This document shows positions 11,223 to 22,375 of a stretch of DNA of 64,000 nucleotides, piece after piece. A model generated the notes under the pieces. The model searched no databases and had not been told where the DNA came from. It saw only the letters and a list, made by a program, of their open reading frames with translations. The stretch is taken from the NCBI RefSeq assembly GCF_017591425.1, contig NW_024466004.1:36830501-36894500 (forward strand), given 5' to 3'. Both the position numbers and the translations under genes were made by a program. This DNA is from Ochotona curzoniae (Eukaryota > Chordata > Mammalia > Lagomorpha > Ochotonidae). How positions within the stretch are numbered: the stretch's first letter is position 1; every line of letters starts with the position of its first letter.

Positions 11223-12065
11223 ATACTCTATTACAGGTTAGTGTCAACCTTGCTTCAAATAGTATTAATGAAAGGAATAGAGGGAATGTCATGGTAAATA
11301 AATGATAATTTTCGTGATCTACAGCTGGGAAATCTTGGCTATCCTTTAGAGGAGTTACTAATGGAGCAACCTGATAGTAAGTGAGGATTAGAACTCTGAA
11401 GAACTGACATCTCTGCTTGTATAGATTGTTACAACTGCCTATCTACTCCAGGCTGTACAATAAAGACTTAAAATGGCAAACCAAGGAGCCCTTTTTACAA
11501 AATTGCTTGAAAATAACCTTATAATTCTGGAAAAAGTTATATTATTTGTTGATAATATACTGTGATTATAATATCTCAAGGTGGAAAGACAGAATATTTT
11601 TCTTATGTTTTCAGCTCAAGAGTATTAATCAGGGAAAAGGACAGGTTTTATTTTATAAGCCAGTGACAACATCCTCATAGTGCCAGTGTGTAATACTGCA
11701 GACTATTAAGACAAAATAAATCTTTGATGTCTGAGAAACAGTTGACAGGGCATATACATTCTTAGTTCTTGCATTTCTTCCACAGGCTAGGCTACTCCAG
11801 ACCTTTCCCAAGTTAGAGCGTGTAAACCTAATTCCTTCTCTCTACCTAATGGTCCTGTCTTAGAAAGAGTGTGGATGTTCGGTACCAGTTCTCAGCCTCT
11901 CAGGACCTCTGCTACTTTGTGAAGTAATCACAGTAAATGTTGCTGAAAAGGTAAAATATTTAGAACATTAACAAGTGTGAAAGAAGTATTTGTAGGTTTT
12001 TATATTTCTCAAATAAATGCTTAACAAATGTCTGATCTCTGGGGGCGTATGTCACTCCTTCTTTT
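11223..12065. other. Single-copy AT-rich sequence
   Basis: No repeat family or gene-like frame is visible in this stretch. Confidence 0.5.
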
Positions 12066-12335
12066 CTGTCTTTTTAAAGACTTATTTATTTTATTGGAAA
12101 GGCAGAGCCACAGAAAAAAAGATATGCCATTCACTGATTCACTCCCCAAATGTCTGCAGTGGCTGGAGCTGAGCCAATCCAAAGCCAGGAATCAGGAGCC
12201 CTCTCATGATTTCCCACGATGAGGCAGGATGAGCCGGAAGGGAAGTAGATTAGCTGGAACACAAATCTGCACCCACATGGGATCATGGTGCTTTCGGGGT
12301 GGGAAGGATATTTTTTTTGAGCCATAGCATTGGGT
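12066..12335 (-). mobile_element. Lagomorph C-SINE, head degraded
   Basis: The tail complement 'cttatttattttattggaaaggcag' leads into 'tgattcactccccaaatgtctgcagtggctggagctgagccaatcc' and 'cacccacatgggatcatgg'. The middle (about 12215-12260) is scrambled relative to other copies, and the head ends in a T-rich run. Confidence 0.8.
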
Positions 12336-12358
12336 CCTTATTTTTTATTAATATAAAG

Positions 12359-12370
12359 AAAAGATTCCAT
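12359..12370. repeat. Target-site duplication, left copy
   Basis: aaaagattccat here recurs at 12599-12610, flanking a short L1 3' end. Part of the match lies in the A-rich junction, so the informative core is about 9-12 bases. Confidence 0.75.
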
Positions 12371-12598
12371 TTTCAGACCAGAGAAGGTCCCCCAAGAAGC
12401 CGTCGAACTTATCTGGACAATAAGATGCTGGACTCTATGCTGGGTATATGCTTGCAATGAAAGAGTCTCAACTGAACTTGAACTGTGGTCACACAACAAG
12501 GAGGAGGAATCCACCACGGGGGGAGGGTTAGGGGAGTGATGGGGGGAAACCCAGTACCTATAAAACTGTGTCACATAATACAATGTAATCAATAAAAA
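12371..12598 (+). mobile_element. L1 3'-UTR insertion, 5' truncated (lagomorph family)
   Basis: This sense copy starts at 'tttcagaccagagaaggtc' and ends with 'cctataaaactgtgtcacataata', 'aatgtaatcaataaaaaaa'. It aligns end to end with the minus-strand insertion at 56746-57226, sharing 'gaagccgtcgaacttatctgg', 'aatctcaactgaacttgaactg' and the G-rich 'gggggagggttaggggagtgatgggggg' region. It carries no coding sequence. The 115-codon minus-strand frame here is only its shadow. Confidence 0.85.
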
Positions 12599-12610
12599 AA
12601 AAGATTCCAT
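12599..12610. repeat. Target-site duplication, right copy
   Basis: Matches 12359-12370 and lies directly after the L1 A-rich tail. Confidence 0.75.
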
Positions 12611-12814
12611 ACATTTCATAAGCACAGTTTGTCCCCTTTCCCCCCTTACCAAACAAAACCTTTCTTTCCATCTCCTCTCTTCCACAGTATTTGCAAAGTC
12701 ATCATTTTAATCCACTATATTATCACAGGTGTAATTTGTCACTAATCTTGATATTCAACAAGTAAAAAATAAAAAGACTACAAGGCCACATTTCCATTGG
12801 AACATACATATGGC

Positions 12815-13335
12815 CTAAAAGCCACGATCCAATCCCAATATCTTAAGTATGGAATCAACCCAGATGTCTATCAACAGATGACTGGGTAAAGAAAATGTAG
12901 TATATATACATTATAGAATACTACTCAACCATGAAAAAATGAAGCCCTGTCTTCTGCAACAACATGGATGCAACTGGGAACCATTATGTTTGGTGAAATA
13001 AACAGTCTCAAAGAGACAAATATGCTTTCTCTGGTATGTGACAACTAATCTAGAGCACACAAAAAGGGTAGGAATGAATGGTCACTTTGGGATCAGACTG
13101 TCATTCCTTAAAAGTACATAAAGGATAATCACTTGATACTATATATTGATTTGCCCAAATGAATATTGCTTAGATACCCTTTTCCATGACCTGGAAGAAA
13201 CCATGGGAATGCCCAATAAAAAATGAAATGACAGATTGACATATTATTCCTGCAGTGCTGATGGAAAGGGGGTGGAGGAATTTCTTTGTATTAGAGAAAA
13301 TCTAAAATCAGAGAAGTTATGAAGTAACTTGATAA
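12815..13335 (+). mobile_element. L1 3' end (end of ORF2 and 3' UTR), old
   Basis: Classic L1 landmarks appear in order: 'ggaatcaacccagatgtctatcaacagatgactgggtaaag', 'atagaatactactcaaccatgaaaaaatga', 'caacaacatggatgcaactgggaaccattatgtttggtgaaataa', and a 3' UTR ending in a G-rich 'ggaaagggggtggaggaattt'. All frames are interrupted. Confidence 0.85.
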
Positions 13336-13369
13336 CAGTTTTGCTTGCCTTGAGACAATTTAATAGATA

Positions 13370-13640
13370 AGACATGATACTGGCATTGTGGCTCAGCCTG
13401 TTTTGCTGCCATTTCCGACTGTTAATGTTCTAGAAATGCAGCAGAAGGTGGCCTAAGTGCTTGGGCCCCTGTGACCCATATAGGATAGTTGAATGGAGCT
13501 CCTGGCTCCTGATTTCAGTTTGGACCAGTTCCAGACATTTGGGTAGTTAGTTATTCAGTGGAAGGAAGATCTGTCTCTTCTCGTCTTTGTCACTCCGCCT
13601 TTCAAATAAACAAAATAACTAAAAAATAAAACCATAAATA
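13370..13640 (+). mobile_element. Lagomorph C-SINE with internal deletion
   Basis: The head 'actggcattgtggctcagcctg' jumps to 'gcagcagaaggtggcctaagtgcttgggcccctg', so roughly 50 bases of the middle are missing. The 3' half and tail ('ctccgcctttcaaataaac') are kept. The 'cttgggcccctg' wording marks an older subfamily than the 'ttgggaccctg' copies. Confidence 0.8.
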
Positions 13641-13790
13641 ATTTTTATTATATTTAACAGAACTAGATAGTCAAAAACTGGCCTAACAAGAGCAAAAGCT
13701 CATTTTTATGTGCCCAAGTGTTGGTTAGTTAACAACTATAGAACATACATGGTGATTTTTAGATGCTGCAAGTAGCGGGTAAGCAGCTTG

Positions 13791-13861
13791 TATGAGTCTT
13801 CACTCCTATTATTATGAGTTTCACTCCTATTGTTTCCTATGAGTTTCACTCCTATTATTAC
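13791..13861. repeat. Short tandem array, three ~24-bp units
   Basis: tatgagtttcactcctatt is repeated three times (starting near 13791, 13813 and 13838). The first copy has tct for ttt and the spacers differ. It reads like a small minisatellite in otherwise single-copy DNA. Confidence 0.85.
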
Positions 13862-15945
13862 AGACATTTCAACTTGATGCTGTTGTCTTAAATTAAACCA
13901 TCAAGTCAGTGTGTACATCTGGCCTTACTTGGTGGTTTTCTAACTTGCCAGTGTTATATCTTAAATGTCCATCTATTAATTATAGTTGAAAATAGCCGCA
14001 TCACTAAATAATCATTTTTTGGAAAAATGTACTCTTTCAGAAATGATACACACCCGCTTCAGTTTTTGTTGTCAAATCAGAGTGGAGTGGGTGTGGGGAG
14101 GAAAAGGAACGTCAAAGCTGCCTCTTGGGCCATCAGCTCGCTCCCAGAGTTGTTTCATGTGAGCCCTGATTGTGTTGCCAAGGGGAAGACGCAGATGCAT
14201 GTGGCCACATTGTCATACTCTTCTGCCAGCTGCAAACCTCATCACTGTTCCTGTGAAGTACATTTCCACAGATCAGGTTTCTGCCAGGGAAGACTTGAAC
14301 AATCTCCTACTCCTCTTTCAACCAGTAACAATTAGTATTAGCAAATGGTTCAGGCCACTGCCTGGGATTACATATGATTTCTATTCCAAAAAAAGGCAAA
14401 CTTTTACTCAAACCAGACCCACATGTTGAACACTTGAGTTCCCCTCTTCGATATAATGAAGTTGAGATAGTTTCTATGTTTCATTTAAGTAAAAAATTGC
14501 TCTCACATTTGAAATCCAGTTGACTCTTTCTCCTTGGCTGGGTTAGCCATCTGCAAAGGGGGATTTTTGGAGTGCTTACGATCAGGTCAGAAGTTTAGGG
14601 GTGGGGGAAATCGTTAGCCTTTTGTCCTTTTATGCCTTATTCTTTTAATGTGGTCAACTTTTCAAAAAATGTTTTTTCACTGCAGGATTTTCCCCTTTTC
14701 TTCTTTTTTTTTTTTCCAGATAACACACATGGCAAATAAGTTAAATTCTTAATACATTTTACAGCCCACATTTGCTCTTTCAGAGTAGGGGTCAGGAAAG
14801 CACATACCTGATTGAGGTCATTGTGGCTCAGTGTAAAACAATGAAGATTCAAAGGGTTTATTTTCTTTATCTTTCACATGCCTGTGGTTCATTGAATATC
14901 GCCATGCTATTTTTCAAGGTAAGAAAAAGTCAAATTTCTTCCTGTACATTTCAAAGGCTTATGATTCCCTCAAAGAGAGGACTACAGTCTTAATATTTTC
15001 AGGGATTTTATGGGCTTTTTCTCTTTTCAGTAAATTTCTTAAAAAAATAAGTCTTGGCTATTATCTGTTCTGTATTCTTCCTGGATGAAAGCTGATTATA
15101 ACCAGCAGTTGAGAATAACCACCTCATAGCAACAATTCTTTTCTTCAGGAACATGCTGACCTCACAAAATCATATATAACTCACTTACAAGTTAACGGAA
15201 TTGAAGATAGCTGAGGACTTCATTTCTGTTTTTCAGAGGAGGCAACTAAATTTCAGAGAAATAAGCAGATTCTTTGCAAGCCTACTCAGGTTAGATAGAG
15301 GTGCTATCAAATCTTTAAGAAAACTTTTTAAATATATAATATTAGCAATTTACAGGAAATATGAATTTTCAAAAAAGCTGACTAGGAAGCCACATGGAAC
15401 CCAACTTACCAATCTTCGTTAAGTCACTGGACAAGTAAGTTTCTTACAAATGCACATTTATATTTACAGGTACTATTTGGGGATATAAGGAGTTTGTTCT
15501 CACTACTTTGTGCAACTGTTCCAAAGAAAACATCCTTTTAATGTATTTAAACATCTTACCATTAAATGAAATCTCAAAAATAACCTTGTTAGCATTTGGC
15601 TAGAAGGTGTCATTTTGTAATAAATATTTTGGTATAATATTTTTCATGTATTTAAGGAATACAGTGTAATAGTTCAATACATGCATACAGCGTGTATGTA
15701 ATCAGTGTGATTAGCACTTTCCATTCCTCAAGTAGTTATTACTCCTCTGTTGGAAATTTGTGGACTCTTCTTCAATAGCTATTTCTTCTTTTGTTGTTAT
15801 TTGGAAATAGAGCATACATTTTTCTAGACGGCAAGAGGTAGTCTCAAAAGGTTTATGAAAATGGAATCATAAGACAAATTAATTTTGGTACAAAGTTCTT
15901 TGAAATCAGTACATAGCTTCTCTTAATAGTATTTTTTTCATGAAA
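13862..15945. other. Single-copy sequence; possible conserved segment at 14.0-14.43 kb
   Basis: No known repeat is seen. The stretch 14030-14430 is more balanced in base composition than its surroundings and is open in two overlapping plus frames (102 and 85 codons) without any recognised motif. It could be a conserved noncoding element or chance. A T run lies at about 14705-14716. Confidence 0.45.
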
Positions 15946-16190
15946 ATTTCTTTCTTTATCTGTTAATTTGTGTGAGAGAGAGAATCATTTCACTAATGGA
16001 CTCCTCAAATGCTCACAACAGCTGAGGCTGGACCTGGTTTGAAGCTGGGAGTGCAGTACAGTCTTCCTACACAGCCCACAGGAATCCCTATTCTTGAGCC
16101 AGCTGGAGTCACAGAACAGGAATTGAGACTGAACTCAGGCACTCTGTCGTTTGGACTGCTACACTAAACACCTGCCTCTCATGGCCTTTT
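15946..16190 (-). mobile_element. Lagomorph C-SINE, old diverged copy
   Basis: 'atggactcctcaaatgctcacaacagctgaggctggacc' and 'gagccagctggagtcacagaacaggaattgagactgaactcaggcactctgtcg' match the complement of an older C-SINE subfamily. The usual 'tgctgctttccc' part is altered. Confidence 0.65.
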
Positions 16191-16289
16191 GGAAGGTCTT
16201 TTGTATTCAGGTATTTTAAAATATGTTTGAACCAAAGTCAACTTATACCTTAATTCCCTTTTTGAAAACCTTTATAAAGCATCTTCATG

Positions 16290-16936
16290 GCTACCCTAAT
16301 GTGCCAAAAATGATTCATTCTATTGAACTTTTTTTTGTAGAAATTATCTAACTCCTCTGTCCATCCTCACCCTTTCTAGTCTTAAGTGACCACCTTTCTA
16401 CCTTTCTCTTCCATAAGATTGAGTTTTTAGCTTCCACAAGTAAATAAAAGCATACAATGTTTGTTTTTCTCTGCCGAGTTATTTCTTAACTAGATAGTCC
16501 TTAGTTCCATCCACAGTGCTACAAATGACAGGATTTCATTCTTATTTTATGACTGAATAATGTTCCATTATGTTCGTACATCAAATTATCTTTACCCATG
16601 TATCCACTGGTGGACATCTTGGTTGATAGTGTATCTTGATTTTCATGAATAGTACTGCAATAAGCACAGAAGTGTTGGGATCTCTTCGAATGATCTTATT
16701 TCTTTTGGATATATAAGTGGGATTTATGGGTGAAATAAGAGTACTATTTTTAGTTTTCTGATGAACTACAATACTTTCCATAGTGACTTTTATCATTTTT
16801 TGTTTCCACCACTAGTTTGTGAGTCCTCCTTTCTCCACATCTTTACCAGGATTGAAAAAAAAAAAAACCAGCTATTCTAACTTGGATGAGATGATATCTC
16901 ATTCTGTTTTTGATTTGTACTTGTATGATGGCAATT
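16290..16936 (-). mobile_element. Ancient L1, 3' UTR and end of ORF2
   Basis: The plus strand is the complement of an L1 3' end: 'gactgaataatgttccatta', 'catgtatccactggtggacatcttggttg', 'aatagtactgcaataagcac' and 'actttccatagtgacttttatcattttttgtttccaccactagtttgtgagtcc'. It is the left (3') end of an L1 whose remaining pieces follow to 23.8 kb, separated by later insertions. Confidence 0.85.
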
Positions 16937-16940
16937 TTCT

Positions 16941-16956
16941 AAAAGATTCATTTGTT
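16941..16956. repeat. Target-site duplication, left copy
   Basis: aaaagattcatttgtt recurs exactly at 17284-17299 on the far side of the young SINE. Confidence 0.95.
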
Positions 16957-16957
16957 T

Positions 16958-17283
16958 GGGCCTGGTGCGATGGCGCAGTGGTTAAGGTCCTCGCCTTGAA
17001 CGCCCGGGATCCCATATGGGCGCTGGTTTTAGTCCCTGGCATCTCTGCTTCCCTTCCAGCTCCCTGCCTGTGACCTGGGAAAGCAGTTGAGCACGGCCCA
17101 AAGCTTTGGGACCCTGCACCTGCGTGGGAGACCTGGAAGAGGCTCCTGGCTTCAGATTGGCTCAGCTCCAGCCGTTGCGGCTGCCTAGGGAGTGAATCAT
17201 CGGCCGGAAGATCTTCCTCTCTGTCTCTTCTCTCTGTATATCCGCCTTTCCAATAAAAAATAAATAAATAAAATAAATCTAAA
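16958..17283 (+). mobile_element. Young lagomorph C-SINE, full length
   Basis: It begins 'gggcctggtgcgatggcgca', has an A-box-like 'atggcgcagtggttaagg', a B-box-like 'ggttttagtccc' near 17025, the full body and an AATAAA-rich tail. Flanked by a perfect 16-bp duplication, it landed in the A-rich tail of an older, opposite-strand SINE. It belongs to the 'gatggcgcagtggttaagg' head type. Confidence 0.97.
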
Positions 17284-17299
17284 AAAAGATTCATTTGTT
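17284..17299. repeat. Target-site duplication, right copy
   Basis: Exact match to 16941-16956. Confidence 0.95.
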
Positions 17300-17590
17300 C
17301 ATTTGAAAGTCGAGTGACAGAGTTGGGAGGAAGAATTTCTGTCTGCTGGTTCCCTTCCCAGATGTCTGCAAGAGCCAAATCTGAGCCAAGCCAAAGTCAG
17401 GACTCAGGAACTGCAGTCTGGTTTCCCACATTGGTGGTAGAGATCCAAGCACTTGGGTTGCCTTCTACTGGCTTTCCAGGTGTATCACCTGGATTGGAAA
17501 TGGAGCAGCTGGGGCTTATACCAGTATTCCAAAATAGGATATTGGTTTTCTAAGTGGTGGCTTAACCCACTGTACTGCAAGGATGTCTCT

Positions 17591-19340
17591 CTAATGGCTA
17601 TTGATATTTTCTATTACTTTGTTAGCCATTTTGTGTCTTCCTTTGAGAAATTAGATTTTTGGAGTTATTTCAGTTCCTTCTATATTCTGAATGTTGATAC
17701 CTTGTCTGATAAACCACCTGCAAATATTTTTTCCCTTTCCATCTGTTTTTTCTTCACTGTGTTGACTGATGGCTGTGCAGAACCTTCTCAATATAATTTA
17801 TGTTATAAGTTTGCTTCTGTTGCCAGCGTTTTGGGGTCTTAGCCAAAAAGATGGAAAAACTTTGTTTACACCAATGTCCCCAAATATTTTCCTATGTTTC
17901 CTTTTCATATTTTCATAGTTTTGGGTCTGGCATTTAGGCCTGTGATATTTCATGAGCTGATTTCTGTAAATGGTGAGAATCTGGTTTTATTTTTCTGTTT
18001 ATTCTTCTGTTTTATGTGTGTAGATGTCTATACCTAGTTGTGTATACATATATCTGCAGTCCATTTACCTCCGCTTTTATTGAAAGGGATGTCGTTATGT
18101 CAAAGTACGTTCTTGGGTTCTCTATTCTGTTAAATTTATCTGTGGGCCAGTTTTGCACCACTGTCATGCTTTTTTACTTGTTATAATTTTATATGCTTTG
18201 AAGCCAGGTACTCTGGTATCTTGAGCTTTGTTATTTTTATTCAAGGTTGCTTTTTCTATTCTACATCTTTGAATATTTCATACAAATTTTTGGAATTTTT
18301 TCTATTTCTGTGAAGAATGTCATTATTTGGATAAAATTGCATCAAATCTGTAGATTACTTTCGATATTATGGATATTTTAATATCAATTCTTGCAATACA
18401 TCAAAATGGGATATATTTCCATGGTTTTATGTCTACTTCAATTTCTGTTATCATTGTAAATTTTTCATTATAGAGATCATTCACATCTTTGGTTAAATTT
18501 ATTTTTAAAAATTTAAAGGCACTCAATGAGATTTCTTTCTTTTTCTGAAAGTAAATTACTGGTATCTAAAAATAACAGTTTTTGGTTTTGTGGTCTTGCA
18601 TCCTGTAGCTATCAGCTTATCAGTTCTAGCAATTTTTGATGGGGTTTTTAGAGTTTCTTATACATAAAATTATGTCATTCAAAATGAAGATGATTTGACC
18701 ACTTGTTTTCAAATTCAGCGCCATTTCTTTCTCTTGTCTGGTAAAGAGTAGTTTATGCAGAAATTTTTGTCTTGTTTCAATTCACAGAGGAAACACTTTC
18801 TGTTTTCCTCTATTTCCTATGAAACTGGCTGCATGTCTGTCATATCAAGTCTTTTTTTGTTTAGCCATGATCCTCTTCTGCCTAAATTGTTATAACGAAG
18901 GAATGAGGATTCTTATCAAGTGCTAGTTCTGTATCTATTGAAATGATCATACATAGTTTTAATTCTTCAATTTGTTGATGTGTTATGTAGTTACTTACAT
19001 GTTAAGCCATTCTTTCATTCCTGGGTTAATCCCAATTAATGCCTGTATATAATCTTTTTGGTATGCTGTTGGAAATGGTTTACCAGTATATCCTTTTTTG
19101 GTGTATCTTTGTTTGATAAATGTGGATAATCTGCTTTGAAACAACTATGCATTAATTTTACAATTTAAAAAGCTGATTCTTTGAAATTTTTATTTTTGTC
19201 TTTTAATTTTAAAATTTTAATTCACTTTTAATATGTTTAATATGATTAGAATGGTTTTAATACCACTCTAAAAACATAATAATGTTCCCTTCCTGTCTTT
19301 TCATCTCACTGTCTTTTCATCTGTCTTTTATTTTTTTAAA
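17591..19340 (-). mobile_element. Ancient L1, ORF2 reverse-transcriptase region
   Basis: The plus strand follows the complement of ORF2 in the right order: 'tgatattttctattactttgttagccattttgtgtcttcctttgaga', 'gttgataccttgtctgat', 'tgggttctctattctgtt', 'ttctatttctgtgaagaatgtcatt', 'taagccattctttcattcctgggttaatccc' and 'tttttggtatgctgttggaaatggtttaccagta'. Near 19140-19200 it reaches a more 5' part of ORF2, so some L1 sequence has been lost. No frame is intact. Confidence 0.9.
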
Positions 19341-19344
19341 ACTT

Positions 19345-21800
19345 GTTTGAGATAACATCAGCCTACACACTGGTGGTTGACCAGTCAGTTCTGCTCCAGC
19401 TCCATCTCATACACAAAACAATGAATGTTGTAGGCCAGCCTATCTCTGCCCACCACATAATCTGCTCTCACACACACCAGTGGGAACTGCAGCCCAATTG
19501 GAGAAAACCCTAGTAACCCCCACCAGGCCTGCCCCGAGCCCTGGTTCCCATGCATGCCAGTGTGAGCAGCAGACCAGTCCAATCCATCCCACATCCCATT
19601 TATGTATATCAATGGCTGGTCAGGTTAGGCTGCGGTACCTGCCAGGACAGGAGGTGGGTTAAGTCAGGCTGGGTCCCCCTCAACCACTCATGTGTGAGAG
19701 ATCTGACCAGCTACCCTAACCAGCCCACACTCATGCCTGTGGGTACCACTGCCTGCCCAGCCAAGCTCACCCTTTGCCCTAGTTCTAATGCTCACTAGTG
19801 GGAGCTGCAGCCCATCACAGAAATGCTCACAATTTCCCCTCCAGCCTCACTCCTACTCCCAGATCTTTAAACTTAACAAGTGGCTCTGCAGTCTAGCTTG
19901 ACAGAAATTGCTCCCAGTCTCAGTACCTGCTGGCCAATGATGAGACAAAGCACTACCAGCCCACACTTATCTGGCTCATGCATACACCAGCGGATATGGT
20001 CACTTAGCCCACCCTTGCTTTCCCCCAACCCAGCTCACATGTAGTACATCAGGTTTTACAGCCTTGGCCAGCCTGATTTTCCTCCAGTACCACCTCTCAC
20101 ACTCACCAGCAGGAGCAGTGTTCCAGCATGGGAGTTCTTGCTGCCTCCTACATAGCTCACCACAGAGGTTGGGTCTTATGCGTACTGGTGGATGCTGTGA
20201 CCCAGTTTGGCATGGTACACTCAGGTCAGTATTTGCCAGTGGCTGCACTGTTCTACAGCCTGACTCCACTGTTCTGACCCTACTTCCAGCTCATGCTGGC
20301 AGGTGCTACAGCCTAGCCCAGCCTGGACAGCTCCCAGTTATGACCCTAATGTGAACTGGCTGGTGTTGTGGTCCAACCTGGTCTGTCCTGCACCCTGGTA
20401 TGGTTCTCACATCTGCCAGTGGGTGTTATGAACTGGCCCAGCCTGGCCACCCCCCAGATCTAAGCCACACATATGCTGGTGGGTACTGTAACCAGGCTTG
20501 GGCTGCTCACAGCCTTTGTTCTTATACTCATTTGCAGGTACTCATCCTGATGGAGAAGATCCCCAAGCTCCTCTATCAGGATACCTCCTAGCCAGAGATC
20601 TTGCACTCATGGGTGGGTTCTTGGCCCAGCCTAACTTGGCCTACCTCCTGTCCTGGCCAGTTCAGTGGCTTTAACTGACCAGCCCACACCCATTCCAGAT
20701 CTCTCTGTTGGGTGCTATAGCCCAGCCATGCCTGGTCTAACCCTAGACCCAGTTCTCGCATGGTTCAGCAGTTACCAAGACCTTCTCCAGCCTGTCCTAT
20801 GTCTTCCCTGGTTCCTGTGAGCACCAGCGGGTACTCGAGTCTAGCCCAGTTTGGAACATCCCAGAACCAGTTCACACCCATGTTGAGGGATACTACAGCT
20901 ATGTCCAGTCCAGTTTGCCAACTACATTCCAATTTTCATACACACAAGTGGGAATCACAGCCCAACCAGGCATCCTCTCGGCTCCCTGACCAGGCATTTC
21001 CCAGCCACAGAATTTACACATGCTGGTGATTGCTCCCACCCAGTCTGGCATGACCCATTACTCATTTGGCCTTTGTCATCAGTTGCTACATCAGCCTAGT
21101 CTGGCTCACCCCAAGTCACAACACTTGCTGGTGGGTGTTACAGCTTAGGCCTGCCCAGCTTTTACACAAATCAGTAGGTGTGATAGCCTAGCCTCTCCCA
21201 GTATGGGTCATACCCCATCCTGGCTCCTGAGCATGTAAGTGTACTACAGTTTGGTCTACCTCTTCCTGGTCTGCATCCCCAGAATCAACCCACACACCCA
21301 ACAACAATTGTAGCAGCACTGACTAGCCTGACCAACCGTCAACTGACATACATATTCACCAGCAGGAGCTACGGTCCACCAGGGGAGTTCCCCAAGTTCC
21401 ACAACCATGCCTATTTTCAGATCCATATCTCACACATGCCAGTGGTTGTTAGGCTCTTACCCAGAATAACCTGTCCCGCAAGTGTTGGCCTTTGTGCTGA
21501 TGGATGTTGCAGTCCAGCATACCCAACACCCAATTCTTGGGTGTACCTGCAGGGGCTGCAATCTGGAACAGCATGGCCTTTTCCCAAGCATACTATACAT
21601 GATTGTTGGCGAGTTCCATGGTCATGCCTAGCTTGGCCCATCACCACTCCCAGTCCTTGAGCAAACCAGCTGGTATGGCTGTTTCACAGAGGTGAGCCCA
21701 CAAATCCCCCACAGGATCTGCTGTTCCCAGACCCAGCTCTCTTGCATGCTAGTTGGTGTCATGTCCCAGGCCAATATGGTCTACCCCCTGCCCAAGATAT
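19345..21800 (+). repeat. GC-rich array of ~50-60 bp units, inserted in the L1 (copy A)
   Basis: About 40 diverged units of the type 'cagcctggcccacccccagtcc...ctcacacatgccagtgggtgctgtagcc' run head to tail. In the best-ordered part the motif (a)tgccagtgggtgctg recurs near 20293, 20351, 20411, 20471 and 20531, that is at 58-60 bp. Elsewhere spacing drifts to 45-62 bp. Base composition is sharply richer in C and G than the flanks. L1 ORF2 sequence lies on both sides. Shorter open frames arise because 60 is divisible by three, but stops break them every few units. No known family is recognised; strand is given only as the reading used here. Confidence 0.8.
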
Positions 21801-21930
21801 TTCTGATTTAGCTTTTGACTTCTTCAGTGATTTATTGATCATCCAGGAACATGCTCCTAAGTTTATGCATATATTTTTCATTATTCTGGATGTTTTACCC
21901 CACATGGTCAGATAAAAGTCTTTTGAGGGG
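21801..21930 (-). mobile_element. Ancient L1, ORF2 segment right of the array
   Basis: 'cttcttcagtgatttattgatcatccaggaacatgctcctaagttt' and 'ccccacatggtcagataaaagtctttt' match the L1 ORF2 complement (cattggttatttaggagcatgttg; cattgtggtcagagaa). This shows that the array sits inside the L1. Confidence 0.85.
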
Positions 21931-22215
21931 TCAACATTGTAGCATAGTAGGTAAAGTTACTGCCTATGATGTCAGCATCCCATATTCCAGTTTGTATGAT
22001 AGTTCCACATTCAATCTGGTTCCCTGCTAATGGTCTGGGAAAACCCCAGAAAGATGGCCCAAGTGTCTGGATACTTTCCACTTATATGGGAGATCCAAAA
22101 GAAGCTCCTAGATCCTGGCTTCAGCCAGGCCCAGCCTTAGCCATTCCTGTCTCCTCCTCTCACATCTCTTTCTCTGTGTAACTCTGCCTTTAAAATAAAT
22201 AAATAAATAAACCCT
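21931..22215 (+). mobile_element. Lagomorph C-SINE, old copy
   Basis: The head 'ggtcaacattgtagcatagtaggtaaagttactgcc' and the body 'ggtctgggaaaaccccagaaagatggcccaagtg', 'cttatatgggagatccaaaagaagctcc' are followed by an AATAAATAAATAA tail. It interrupts the L1, which resumes at 22216. Confidence 0.85.
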
Positions 22216-22375
22216 TTAGAAAGTTTATTGAAACTTGACTGGTCTATTATATGACTTGCCCTGTGGAATGTTTCATGTGTTAATCAAAAGCATGTATTCT
22301 GCAATGCTTGCATGAAATGCTTTGTAAAAGCCTTTTAGACACATTCTTCTCTATAGTATAATTTAGTTCTTTACC
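22216..22375 (-). mobile_element. Ancient L1, ORF2 5' portion
   Basis: 'gccctgtggaatgtttcatgtgttaatcaaaagcatgtattctgcaatgcttgcatgaaatgctttgtaaaag' matches the ORF2 complement (gagaatgttccatgtgctgatgagaagaatgtgtattctgcagctgttggatgaaatgttctgtaaa). It directly continues 21801-21930. Confidence 0.9.

Larger units (their letters stand above)
16937..17590 (-). mobile_element. Old C-SINE split by a younger SINE
   Basis: The tail complement 'ttttctaaaagattcatttgtt' is left of the young SINE. The rest ('catttgaaagtcgagtgacagag', 'cagatgtctgcaagagccaaatctgagcc', 'ggattggaaatggagcagctggggcttata') resumes at 17284. It interrupts the L1, whose sequence resumes at about 17590. Confidence 0.8.

Noticed and set aside
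12338..12685. 115-codon minus-strand frame
   Set aside because: Shadow of the L1 3' UTR inserted at 12371-12598.
16958..17060. Functional tRNA gene, from A- and B-box-like motifs
   Set aside because: The motifs belong to the tRNA-derived SINE head; no cloverleaf with acceptor stem and anticodon arm can be drawn.
16899..17378. 159-codon minus-strand frame, the longest in the window
   Set aside because: It is the complement of the SINE at 16958-17283 plus its flank. C-SINE complements routinely give such frames (also at 26100, 42375, 58000).
20064..20591. Repeated Cys/Gly/Pro-rich peptide encoded by the ~60-bp array
   Set aside because: The phase recurs only because the period is divisible by three; stops interrupt every few units, and there is no start or signal that would suggest translation.
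19345..21800. CRISPR-like array
   Set aside because: Units are contiguous and diverged, without constant repeats separated by unique spacers, and the genome is mammalian.
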